Assembly: GCA_009936695.1 (NCBI GenBank)
Contig: JAACEA010000409.1
Location: 1-12,437 of the forward strand
Source: Planctomycetia bacterium
Lineage (GTDB): Bacteria > Planctomycetota > Phycisphaerae > Phycisphaerales > SM1A02
Reading direction: 5' to 3'
DNA: 12,437 nucleotides
The notes beneath the pieces were generated by a model. The model saw only the letters and a list, made by a program, of their open reading frames with translations. It ran no database searches and was not told where the DNA came from. This document shows, piece by piece, positions 1-6,426 of this stretch. Position numbers and translations under genes: made by a program. Position 1 is the stretch's first letter, and the number at the start of each line of letters is the position of its first letter.

Positions 1-1004
1 GGTCGAGCGTCCTTCGCCTTCGCGGCCTCCTGAGCGGCCCGGGCTTCACGGGCGGCCTTCGCCTTCGCCTCCCGAGCCTTGCGATTCTCGAGGAGCGTGT
101 CCGCGAGGGTTCGCAGTTCCACGTCGGTGAAGGTCGGATCGGCCCGCTTCAACGCGGTGGTGAACGCCCCGATCTCCCCGTCGGTCGACGGGAAGCCGAC
201 ATTGCCGTCCGGGCCGTCGCTGGTCGCGAGGGTTCGCCCGTCGCCGGCGAGGAAGACGAACCACGGAATCCCCGTCGACCCGCCCTTCGTGTACGCCTCG
301 AAGATCGCCTGACCGCCGGTGTCTCGATCGGTGTCGATCTTGCAGTCGACGAGGTGTCGATCGAGGATCGCCTTCACCGGCGGCTCGGTCATCCAGGCTT
401 CGAGTCGGTGGCACCAGCCGCACCAGGGTGCGCCGAAGTGGAGCATCACCGGACGCCCGGAGGCCTTCGAGGATTCGAGTGCCTTCTTGAGGCTGGTCGC
501 CGCATCCCGAGGCGCCGCCTGATGTTCGGTCAGGAACGCCATCACCTTCGCGGGGTCGTGGCCGCCGTCCTTCTCGAGCGATCCCGTCTCCTGGTTGGTG
601 AGCACGGTTCCATCCGCATCGAGCACCGTCAGGAACGGCACGCCGTTCGACTTGAAGTCGGCCTGGTACGCCTCCGCGATGTCGAGGTTGCGGTCGAACC
701 GGCCGACCGGGACCAGCACGACTTCGTAGTCGTAGAGAAGCTTGCGGGAGAGATCGCGATCACGGCCGCAGAGATCGTGGAGTTTCACGCACCATCCGCA
801 CCAGTCGTCACCCCACTGGATCATCACCCGGGTGTTGTCCGCCTTCGCCCGCGCGAGGGCGGCGTCGATCCGCTGGCGGGCGTCGTCCGCCTGTGGGTAG
901 AGCGCAACCTTCTCGGGCGGTGGCTCGACGTTCGAGACGCTGGCGGTCGAGGCGGCGGTCAGCAGGGCGATCGCGAATGCGGCGAAGGTGATCGAGCGGG
1001 ACAT
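1..1004 (-). CDS. Secreted protein with two thioredoxin-like domains (3' end outside window)
   Basis: Probably an exported thiol-disulfide oxidoreductase. The ATG at 1004 has GGAG five bases upstream and opens a signal peptide (MSRSITFAAF then an Ala/Leu-rich core to about residue 22). Domain 1 (about 35-165) carries WCGWC with cysteines 69 and 72; domain 2 (about 165-290) carries a second WCGWC with cysteines 195 and 198. Both also have the GVPF/GIPW-type loop before the cis-proline of thioredoxin folds. The visible 334 residues end in an Ala/Lys/Arg/Glu-rich, probably helical tail (308-334) that runs off the window, so the stop is not seen. The layout resembles thioredoxin_7/DUF255-like proteins rather than a single-domain thioredoxin; partner and substrate are unknown. 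A TAGACT hexamer at 1039-1044 could be its -10. It lies 74 bases after 1079-2701 on the same strand; co-transcription is possible. Confidence 0.85.
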   Translation of the reverse strand, partial: MSRSITFAAFAIALLTAASTASVSNVEPPPEKVALYPQADDARQRIDAALARAKADNTRVMIQWGDDWCGWCVKLHDLCGRDRDLSRKLLYDYEVVLVPVGRFDRNLDIAEAYQADFKSNGVPFLTVLDADGTVLTNQETGSLEKDGGHDPAKVMAFLTEHQAAPRDAATSLKKALESSKASGRPVMLHFGAPWCGWCHRLEAWMTEPPVKAILDRHLVDCKIDTDRDTGGQAIFEAYTKGGSTGIPWFVFLAGDGRTLATSDGPDGNVGFPSTDGEIGAFTTALKRADPTFTDVELRTLADTLLENRKAREAKAKAAREARAAQEAAKAKDAR

Positions 1005-1078
1005 GGCGGCTCCGGGTGGTGATCGACGGGACGCGTCGAGTCTACCTCCCGCTCGCGCGGCGGTTTCACACCTCGGGA

Positions 1079-2701
1079 TCAGGACCAGTTCGCGAACAGG
1101 AATCCGAGATCGGCCGCGTCGACGATGCCGTCCTCGTTGAGATCCGCGGGACAGGGGACGCCCTTGCCGCACGGTCCCCAGGCCACGATCAGCAGTCCGA
1201 GGTCAGCGGCGTTCACCACGCCGTCGCCATTGAGGTCGCCGACCAGCGCGGCGTCGCCGAGCTCGCCGTTGACGCGGAGGTTCTGCCCGTAGATCCGCCG
1301 GCTCGACCCGTCCCGCTCGTCGCTCCAGGCGATCACGATCTCGCCGCTCGGACTCGTCGCGGTGGTGGTTCGGCTCTTGTTGGAATCGACGTTCGAGATC
1401 GCGACGCCACCGGCGACGCCACCGGCGTCCCCGGTCCAGACGGCCGAACCGTCCGAATCGACGGCCGCGGCGAAGATGAAGGTCGGCTGTGGAATGAACC
1501 CGCTGTTCCAGATCACCGTGGTGCCACCGTCGTCCCGAGGATGGCATCCGGCCGCGGTGGTCTGCGTCGACCCGAGCGGGAGGAAGGTGATGCCGGTGGT
1601 GCCCCAGGCCCGCGCCGTCCCTTCGAATCGCTGGCCCTTGAGTGAGAACTGGCTCTGCGCCGAATTCTGGGTGATCCAGTAGCAGGTGATGTCCTCGGAG
1701 ATCGGGTCGATGCACGCGACGGGATTGACCTGCGTCTCGCCCACCGCGGTGACGCCGTACTGCGACGTCGAGAATCGAAGCGAGCCGTCCGCGCGGACCT
1801 GCTGCACGAAGCACCGAAGACTCGGGACGGAGCTGTACCACGTCGCGACCGCGCCGCCGCGTCCGTCGGAGATCAGCTTCGGGAAGTTTCCGATCTGGAC
1901 CGAGCCGCTGGTGAAGATGCCGACGTCGCTCGCGCCCCACATCTCGCTGCCGTCGGCATCGAACTTCTGGGCCTTGAGCGGTCGCGGCGACGTGAAGCCG
2001 CCGAAGCCCACGGTCATCAGCACGCACTGTCCGCTCGCGCCGGGCGCGTCCGACGCGACGAGTGAACTGGCCGCGATGCCGGTGGGTCGGGTCATGGTGT
2101 ACGACCACAGGATGTCACCCTTGGGCGAGAGCTTGCGAAGTTCGATCACCGACGGGCCGCTGTTGGGGAACCGGGTCCATGCGGCGACGCTGTTGCCGTC
2201 GCTGGTCGCGGCGATGGTGGGCGAGGCGACGTCCTGCGAGTTGCCGGCGTTGAGCACGACACCGTCGCCCCAGGGCATGGTGCCGTCGGCGAGCACGCGG
2301 TTCGCGACGATCTGCGTGCCGGGAAGCGAGTCGCCGCGGTAGGCGAGGACCGCGGCACCGCTGGTGTCGACGTCGAGTCCGTAGGACTGGGTCGAGGAGA
2401 AGGACCGATCCGCCACGGTGAGGGCGCCCGACCACTCGGGGACGCCGGTGGGGGTCACCAACTGCAGTCGGACGTCGTAACCGCCGCCCGGATTCTCGAG
2501 CCACGAGACGTAGGTGGTGCCGTCGGCGAGCCGGGCGAGCAGCGGCTGGTTCTGGGTGCCGGTGCCGGCGCCGAGCAGGTTGTTGATCGAGGCGTCGTCG
2601 CTCCACTGGGCGGTCGCGGCCGAGGTCGCCGCGGCGGCGACGCCGATCGCGAGGAGGCGTCGAAGGAAGGACTGCCTGCGTGGGCGCGTGGTGGACATCA
2701 T
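1079..2701 (-). CDS. Secreted predicted beta-propeller protein with C-terminal dockerin-like EF-hand repeats
   Basis: An exported 540-residue protein of unknown function. GAGGAG lies six bases before the ATG at 2701 (nine before a second ATG at 2698). The N-terminus is a signal peptide (RRQSFLRR then an Ala-rich core ending near ATAQ, residue 32). Residues 33-482 contain about seven or eight similar units of 45-60 residues, each with a strand like x-Q-x-V/F, then x-D-G-x and W-G or similar (near residues 80-90, 132-144, 187-199, 243-255, 298-310, 353-366, 408-422, 470-480); this pattern suggests a beta-propeller. The C-terminus has two calcium-loop repeats of dockerin type: DLNGDGVVNAADLG (489-502) and DLNEDGIVDAADLG (520-533), with cysteines 511 and 517 between them. 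Such tails are common on exported planctomycete proteins, where no cellulosome is known, so attachment or sorting is only a guess. It follows a terminator and probably has its own promoter. Confidence 0.85.
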   Translation of the reverse strand: MMSTTRPRRQSFLRRLLAIGVAAAATSAATAQWSDDASINNLLGAGTGTQNQPLLARLADGTTYVSWLENPGGGYDVRLQLVTPTGVPEWSGALTVADRSFSSTQSYGLDVDTSGAAVLAYRGDSLPGTQIVANRVLADGTMPWGDGVVLNAGNSQDVASPTIAATSDGNSVAAWTRFPNSGPSVIELRKLSPKGDILWSYTMTRPTGIAASSLVASDAPGASGQCVLMTVGFGGFTSPRPLKAQKFDADGSEMWGASDVGIFTSGSVQIGNFPKLISDGRGGAVATWYSSVPSLRCFVQQVRADGSLRFSTSQYGVTAVGETQVNPVACIDPISEDITCYWITQNSAQSQFSLKGQRFEGTARAWGTTGITFLPLGSTQTTAAGCHPRDDGGTTVIWNSGFIPQPTFIFAAAVDSDGSAVWTGDAGGVAGGVAISNVDSNKSRTTTATSPSGEIVIAWSDERDGSSRRIYGQNLRVNGELGDAALVGDLNGDGVVNAADLGLLIVAWGPCGKGVPCPADLNEDGIVDAADLGFLFANWS

Positions 2702-2820
2702 CGGGAACTCCTCGGTAGGCGTGATCTCAAACGCTCAAGCCTAACACCACGGCGGCGGAATCCAGCACGGAATGACGCCAGTTCCCGATCCCCGCGGCAC
2801 GTGACGATGCATGGGCCGAG

Positions 2821-2850
2821 AAAAACGCCCGCGTTCGCGGATCGAGGGCG
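2821..2850 (-). terminator. Rho-independent terminator after the small metallopeptidase
   Basis: Read on the minus strand, CGCCC (2846-2850) can pair with GGGCG (2826-2830), immediately followed by TTTTT (2825-2821). An alternative inner hairpin is CCGC-GAAC-GCGG (2829-2840). The stem is short, but the U-run is one of the clearest in the window and the site sits 80 bases past the peptidase stop and before the propeller gene. Confidence 0.5.
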
Positions 2851-2872
2851 CCGGGCGCGCGGGTCGGGACGT

Positions 2873-2929
2873 TCAGGACGCGATCATGATTCCGAGGTCC
2901 GCGCCGTCGATGACGCCGTCGGTCCACCG
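2873..2929 (-). pseudogene. Remnant of a dockerin-like repeat, in frame after the metallopeptidase stop
   Basis: Directly after the TGA of the small metallopeptidase (2930-2932) the same frame reads RWTDGVIDGADLGIMIAS and then a second TGA (2873-2875). The core DGVIDGADLG matches the second half of the dockerin-like repeat in the neighbouring propeller protein (DGIVDAADLG), and the DNA is visibly alike too. The first half (D-x-N-G) is missing. There is no start codon with a ribosome binding site, so it is not a gene of its own. It is either a decayed C-terminal tail of the peptidase or debris from a deleted neighbour. Confidence 0.65.
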
Positions 2930-3691
2930 TCACGGCGTCGGAATCGGATCCAGTTCCCAGAGCTGCTGCACGACTCGCGCGCCCTGTGGATCGACCTCGC
3001 GGAGTTCGCTGCGGACGTAGGGATGGAAGTCGTTGGTGCCGTAGAGCGCCTCGGTGGTCTCGGCGAACCACTCCATCTGGTTGGTGAGGGCGTAGTGCCG
3101 TCGGGGCTTGCCGGAGATGTGGCCGACCTTGTCGTAGTAGCCCGCGTCCCGGGATCGCTCGAACGCCTCGATGATCGCCTTGTCGTCGTAGCCGAAGACC
3201 TGGTCGTGGTAGCCGTGGGCAAGTTCGTGCAGCACCATCCAGGGCTGGCCCTTCGTCCAGTCGAGAAACGCCCGGGCGTTGCCGATCTCGACCGTGCCTT
3301 CCTTGTCGCCGTTGTAGCCGTTGGGGATCAACCAGTCCTTCGAGACGTGGTAGCACATGCAGGCCGTCTTCGGCATGTCGAGTTCGACCCAGATCTCGAT
3401 GTCCTTGAGGCGAGCCAGCGCGGGCTTCGGGATCACCCGGGTGATCATGTAGAGCTGGTGGTCGAGTTCCTCGAGCGTGGCCCTGCAGAGGCGCTCTTCG
3501 GCGAGCAGGGCGGGATTGATCCGGACGGTCCAGCCTCGCATGTCCTGGACGAGGTAGTCGGCGGTCGGCGTCGGCGGTGCCGTCGGGCGGGATGGGTCGA
3601 GGATCGATGTCGGGCTGCTGCAGCAGGGGGGCGGCGGGTCCGCGACCAGGAATGCGGCGGTGGCGACGGCGATGACGGAGAGAAGGCTCAT
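2930..3691 (-). CDS. Small secreted zinc metallopeptidase (HELAH motif)
   Basis: A putative exported zinc-dependent peptidase of 253 residues. The zincin motif HELAH is at residues 155-159; the likely third ligand is a glutamate in WFAETTEAL (E211 or E214), an arrangement that recalls MtfA and anthrax lethal factor-type zincins. This resemblance is by motif only. The N-terminus (MSLLSVIAVATAAFLVA) is a signal peptide, followed by a Pro-rich linker (residues 19-43) with a CC pair; C111 and C113 form a further CxC. The start at 3691 is chosen because the longer frame upstream (to 3904) runs through the divergent gene and has no signal peptide. No Shine-Dalgarno sequence is visible; a promoter-like pair ends six bases before the ATG (see 3698-3727), so the mRNA may be leaderless. 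Its substrate is unknown. A dockerin-like remnant follows its stop in frame. It is divergent from another exported zincin. Confidence 0.8.
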   Translation of the reverse strand: MSLLSVIAVATAAFLVADPPPPCCSSPTSILDPSRPTAPPTPTADYLVQDMRGWTVRINPALLAEERLCRATLEELDHQLYMITRVIPKPALARLKDIEIWVELDMPKTACMCYHVSKDWLIPNGYNGDKEGTVEIGNARAFLDWTKGQPWMVLHELAHGYHDQVFGYDDKAIIEAFERSRDAGYYDKVGHISGKPRRHYALTNQMEWFAETTEALYGTNDFHPYVRSELREVDPQGARVVQQLWELDPIPTP

Positions 3692-3697
3692 GCGCTC

Positions 3698-3727
3698 ATC
3701 GTGCCATGAATTCGTTCGCGCGGTCAA
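3698..3727 (-). promoter_or_regulatory. Putative promoter of the small metallopeptidase, possibly leaderless
   Basis: On the minus strand TTGACC (3722-3727) is followed after 18 bases by CACGAT (3698-3703). The -10-like hexamer ends six bases before the ATG at 3691, so transcription would begin at or very near the start codon. The -35 is good, the -10 weak (three of six). Confidence 0.4.
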
Positions 3728-3760
3728 TGTTTTCGACGCGGAAGCGGATCCCTGAAGCGG

Positions 3761-3766
3761 TACGCT
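3761..3766 (+). promoter_or_regulatory. -10-like hexamer directly before the larger metallopeptidase
   Basis: TACGCT fits TAnnnT and ends seven bases before the ATG at 3774. There is no Shine-Dalgarno sequence and no -35 at normal spacing (the nearest candidate, TTCGAC, is 23 bases away). It is supported mainly by the same layout before 2930-3691 and 7231-8004. Confidence 0.3.
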
Positions 3767-3773
3767 GGACGCC

Positions 3774-5189
3774 ATGAACATCTCTCGCCTCGGAATCCGC
3801 GTCCTCTTCGTCCTCGCCCTCGCCGTCGCGGGCTCGGCCCGGCCCGCCGCCGCTGCGGATCCGCCCACCGTCCACGCGATCGCCGACATCAGCCAGGAAT
3901 TCACCTTCTATATGGATGGCCGGTTCCACCGGCAGTACCTGAAGGACGTCGCCGCGAGCACCCAGAACTGGGGCACGCTGTCGAAGCTCGATCTCGACAA
4001 CGCCAACCTGCTGCTGCTGGTGGCCGGCAATCCTCGGATCCCGTATTCGGCGGCGTCGATCGAACACGTTCGTCGTTTCGTCGAGGAAGGTGGCACGATG
4101 CTCTTGATGGGCAACGGTGCCGATCCGATGCCGCCGGGCCAGGCCGTGGCCGCGGTCTTCGACGCCCGGTTCACCACCACGCGGGCCCGCAAGCCGATCG
4201 GTGGACTCGGTGAGCTCGACGGCGAGGAGATCGTCTTCAACGGTGGCACGGTGCTCGACCTCGGCGCCGACTGGACCACGCTCGCGACCGATCGCGACGG
4301 GCGCCCCGTTCTCGGCTCGCGGCGATTCGGGAAGGGGAACGTGATCCTCGGGGCCCGCGGGCTCTTCGGGCGCAAGCCCGATGCGAGCGACCCGATCAAT
4401 GCCGAATGGATCACGCCGATGCTCGTGAGTCGGGCGGCGACGAAGCCGGTCGATCCCAGGAAGCGACCGCGACCGATCCGGGCGGAGTTGAAGCGGGAAA
4501 TCGGTCCGCTCACCCTCCAGTACCACGAGGGGACCGCGCCGTTCGCCGAGGCGGTCTACGACGTCTACCGCGAAGTCCGACCGCATCTCGTCGAGATCAC
4601 CGGCGTGGAACCGTCGCCGGGCATGATCAAGTCGATGCTGATCCTGCCCACCGGCGGCGGCGGATTCTCCAGTGGCGTGCTCATCGCGATCGGGGCGTGG
4701 TGGGGGAACTACCCCGAGCAGCGGTATCCGATGGTCGAACTGGTCGCCCACGAGGCGGGGCATTCCTGGGTCCTGCCGCACGCCGAACCGCTCTGGAACG
4801 AACCGATCGCCACGTGGCTCGGCATCGAGACCGGTCGTCGGCTCGGCTTCCCGGAAGCCGACGCGACGATCGCCCGGCAGATCGCGAAGGCCCGACGACG
4901 CGATCCCGATCTCACGAAGCTGAACCCGCTCGCGGAGGACGCCCACCGCGACGTGATCTGGGGCAAGTCGTACTTCGTCTTCGAGGAACTCGAACGTCTG
5001 CACGGCCCGGGCGCGATGGCGAAGTACTTCCAGACCAAGCGACGGCTGGTCGAGCGAGAACGCGACGGCTACTCGATGGACGATGCGGTCGCGGTGTGGA
5101 GCGTCGCCGTCGGCGCGGACCTCTTCCCGTGGTTCCAGTCGCTCGCGTTCGACGTGGATCCGTCGCGAACCGATCTCGAGACCCCCTGA
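3774..5189 (+). CDS. Secreted zinc metallopeptidase with N-terminal GATase1-like domain
   Basis: A 471-residue exported protein, probably a peptidase. A signal peptide (MNISRLGIRVLFVLALAVAG, cleavage near ARPAAAA, residue 28) precedes a region of about residues 32-220 that looks like a class I glutamine amidotransferase-like or DUF4350-like fold (hydrophobic strand NLLLLVAG, then EHVRRFVEEGGTMLLMGNG, residues 78-115); no catalytic Cys-His pair is evident, so this part may only bind. The C-terminal half (about 240-450) is a gluzincin: HEAGH at 326-330 and a likely third zinc ligand E343 in NEPIATWLG, i.e. HExxH-x12-E. That spacing is compatible with M60-like rather than M1 enzymes (x18), but I cannot assign the family firmly. 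Other features are TGGGGFSSG (293-301) and a helical C-terminus. Divergent from the small metallopeptidase with 82 bases between start codons. Function in envelope or glycoprotein turnover is a guess. Confidence 0.82.
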   Translation: MNISRLGIRVLFVLALAVAGSARPAAAADPPTVHAIADISQEFTFYMDGRFHRQYLKDVAASTQNWGTLSKLDLDNANLLLLVAGNPRIPYSAASIEHVRRFVEEGGTMLLMGNGADPMPPGQAVAAVFDARFTTTRARKPIGGLGELDGEEIVFNGGTVLDLGADWTTLATDRDGRPVLGSRRFGKGNVILGARGLFGRKPDASDPINAEWITPMLVSRAATKPVDPRKRPRPIRAELKREIGPLTLQYHEGTAPFAEAVYDVYREVRPHLVEITGVEPSPGMIKSMLILPTGGGGFSSGVLIAIGAWWGNYPEQRYPMVELVAHEAGHSWVLPHAEPLWNEPIATWLGIETGRRLGFPEADATIARQIAKARRRDPDLTKLNPLAEDAHRDVIWGKSYFVFEELERLHGPGAMAKYFQTKRRLVERERDGYSMDDAVAVWSVAVGADLFPWFQSLAFDVDPSRTDLETP

Positions 5190-5196
5190 GGCCGCG

Positions 5197-5249
5197 AACG
5201 AAACACCCCCCGGGCGAGGGGCCCGAGGGGTGCGTTCGATTCGATTTTC
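5197..5249. terminator. Bidirectional terminator between convergent genes
   Basis: CACCCC (5204-5209) pairs with GGGGTG (5227-5232), and after one C/A mismatch CGGGC (5211-5215) pairs with GCCCG (5221-5225) around the loop GAGGG. The outer arms CGAA (5199-5202) and TTCG (5235-5238) extend it. The plus side ends in a T-rich tract (TTCGATTCGATTTTC), the minus side in TTTCGTTCG. It lies between 3774-5189 (plus) and 5268-6239 (minus) and can serve both. Confidence 0.8.
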
Positions 5250-5267
5250 AGGTCGGTGTTCGGTCGC

Positions 5268-6239
5268 TCACTTCTTGGCGCGGGTGAGCTTCTTCGCCGC
5301 GGTCATCGCGTCTCGGGCCGCACCGGCGGGGACCGGGACGCCATCGAGTTTGAATTCCGTCATGGTGAGGGTCATGGTGTCGCCCTCGATCCTTCGGTAG
5401 CCCAGGGCGGAGATCCGGTCCCCGGTGGCGGTGCGGCCTCGCCAGGAGACCTCCATCGTGGTGGCGCCGTCGATCTTCCCGATGACGGGCGTCGCCCAGC
5501 CGGCGGAGCCGTTCGCGCCCATGAAGTGCATGCGGACCCGGTCGGCGACCCGGTCGTACATGTAGGTCACGGTCGAATCCTCGGTGGTCTTCCCGTCGGC
5601 GCCGACGGTGTGGGTGGTTTCGACGAGCGTCTCCTTGCCGGGGCCCCATTCGACCTTCGCGATCTTGGCCTGTCCGTTCTCGGTGAAGTTCCAGGTTCCG
5701 ACCAGCAGGTCCGCGGTGGGGAACGCACGCTGGAAGTGGTTCACGGGCGACCAGGTCAGGCTCGCGGGGACCGGCGATCCCGACTTCATCTCGATGGATC
5801 GAGCCACGCCGTCGACGTTGAAGACGTCGGTCATCTGGAACGACCGGATCTCCTTCTTCTCGTTCCAGGTCCGCACATCCCAGACGTAGGTCATGCCGTC
5901 GACGTCGGCGAGGCTTCCCATGGTCGTCACGAGCCCGTCGGCACCGGTCTCGACCTCGACGAATCGAACCTTGCCGAGCTTCTCGTCCCAGCCGCAGAAC
6001 CCCGCCAAGGTCGTCGCGGGTCCGTCGCCGATCGACTGGAAGCGGTAGTTGATCCGCTCGAACGGAATGCCCCATTCGACCTCGAACGTGCCCACCACCT
6101 CGCCGGACTCGCCGTCCTTGAGCATGTGGTCGCCGGTGTATCGACCCATCGCCGTCCACCAGTCGTCGGCGGTCGGCGGCGCCGCCTGGAGCGCGGTGGT
6201 GGCCATCGTGATCGTCAGGATCGTCGTCAATCGTTTCAT
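5268..6239 (-). CDS. Secreted protein of unknown function, paralogue of 8101-9105
   Basis: A 323-residue exported protein without a function I can name. The ATG at 6239 has GGAG nine bases upstream; residues 1-20 form a signal peptide (MKRLTTILTITMATTALQAA). It is a clear paralogue of the product of 8101-9105: PTADDWW against PTAENWW, EWGIPFERINYRF against EWVVPFERMQWRF, SGSPVP against SGTPFP, LVGTWN against MVGSWT, VEWGPGKETL against VAWGPGQHTL. The two halves (about 22-155 and 175-300) look alike, each beginning with an aromatic/Gly motif (WWTAMGRYTG; LVGTWN) and holding an EWG, a D-x-V/R-x-RF/MHF strand and a Gly-rich strand; this suggests two tandem lipocalin-like or DUF1579-like beta-barrels. 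The C-terminus is Lys/Arg-rich. Expression seems independent, from a leader of about 90-190 bases with a perfect hairpin (6277-6294), and it ends in the terminator at 5197-5249. Confidence 0.8.
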   Translation of the reverse strand: MKRLTTILTITMATTALQAAPPTADDWWTAMGRYTGDHMLKDGESGEVVGTFEVEWGIPFERINYRFQSIGDGPATTLAGFCGWDEKLGKVRFVEVETGADGLVTTMGSLADVDGMTYVWDVRTWNEKKEIRSFQMTDVFNVDGVARSIEMKSGSPVPASLTWSPVNHFQRAFPTADLLVGTWNFTENGQAKIAKVEWGPGKETLVETTHTVGADGKTTEDSTVTYMYDRVADRVRMHFMGANGSAGWATPVIGKIDGATTMEVSWRGRTATGDRISALGYRRIEGDTMTLTMTEFKLDGVPVPAGAARDAMTAAKKLTRAKK

Positions 6240-6276
6240 CTCTTCGTTCTCCGTTCGGTTTCAAATCCATCGCTCG

Positions 6277-6294
6277 TCCTGCGACGCCGCAGGA
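6277..6294 (-). promoter_or_regulatory. Perfect stem-loop in the leader of 5268-6239
   Basis: TCCTGCG (6277-6283) and CGCAGGA (6288-6294) pair perfectly around a four-base loop (ACGC on the plus strand), 38 bases upstream of the ATG at 6239. No T-run follows on either strand, so it is not an ordinary terminator. It may be a leader RNA structure or an operator for a dimeric regulator. Confidence 0.35.
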
Positions 6295-6337
6295 ACTCGT
6301 CTCGTCGTCCTTCGTCGCGTGTGACGCGGACCTAGTG

Positions 6338-6343
6338 ATTATG
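6338..6343 (-). promoter_or_regulatory. -10-like hexamer CATAAT upstream of 5268-6239
   Basis: CATAAT on the minus strand differs from TATAAT by one base and stands in the most AT-rich spot of this GC-rich intergenic region. No convincing -35 is seen at 15-19 bases. If used, the transcript would have a leader of about 90 bases containing the hairpin at 6277-6294. Confidence 0.3.
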
Positions 6344-6367
6344 GTAGATCGACGACCGACGTGACGC

Positions 6368-6413
6368 CGTCCGAAGGTCGGACGACGAGCGTGTGATGGA
6401 GACGCCGAAGGCG
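6368..6413 (-). terminator. Two tandem hairpins after the AIM24 gene
   Basis: On the minus strand, 14 bases past the stop of 6427-7134, CGCC-TTC-GGCG (6403-6413) forms a small hairpin of the stable UUCG type. It is followed by CGTCCGA-CCT-TCGGACG (6368-6384) with seven perfect pairs. Neither has a T-run, so they may protect the 3' end or assist factor-dependent termination. Confidence 0.3.
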
Positions 6414-6426
6414 AGCGAACGTTTGT

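Noticed and set aside
489..540. Residues 489-540 of the propeller protein as proof of a cellulosome
   Set aside because: Dockerin-like repeats are widespread on exported planctomycete proteins without cohesin scaffolds, and no cohesin domain is in the window (the positions here are residue numbers).
354..1645. Two plus-strand frames (354-1022 and 1016-1645) of over 200 codons
   Set aside because: They are antisense to the thioredoxin-like and propeller genes, which have start sites, signal peptides and clear motifs.
3692..3904. N-terminal extension of the small metallopeptidase to 3904
   Set aside because: It would overlap the divergent gene and place the signal peptide in the middle of the protein.
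3696..5003. A 435-codon minus-strand frame opposite the larger metallopeptidase
   Set aside because: Its product is an Arg/Asp/Glu-rich shadow without domains; the plus strand has a signal peptide and HEAGH.
5256..6335. A 359-codon plus-strand frame opposite 5268-6239
   Set aside because: It is a GC-rich antisense frame starting in a terminator; the minus-strand gene is supported by a paralogue and a signal peptide.
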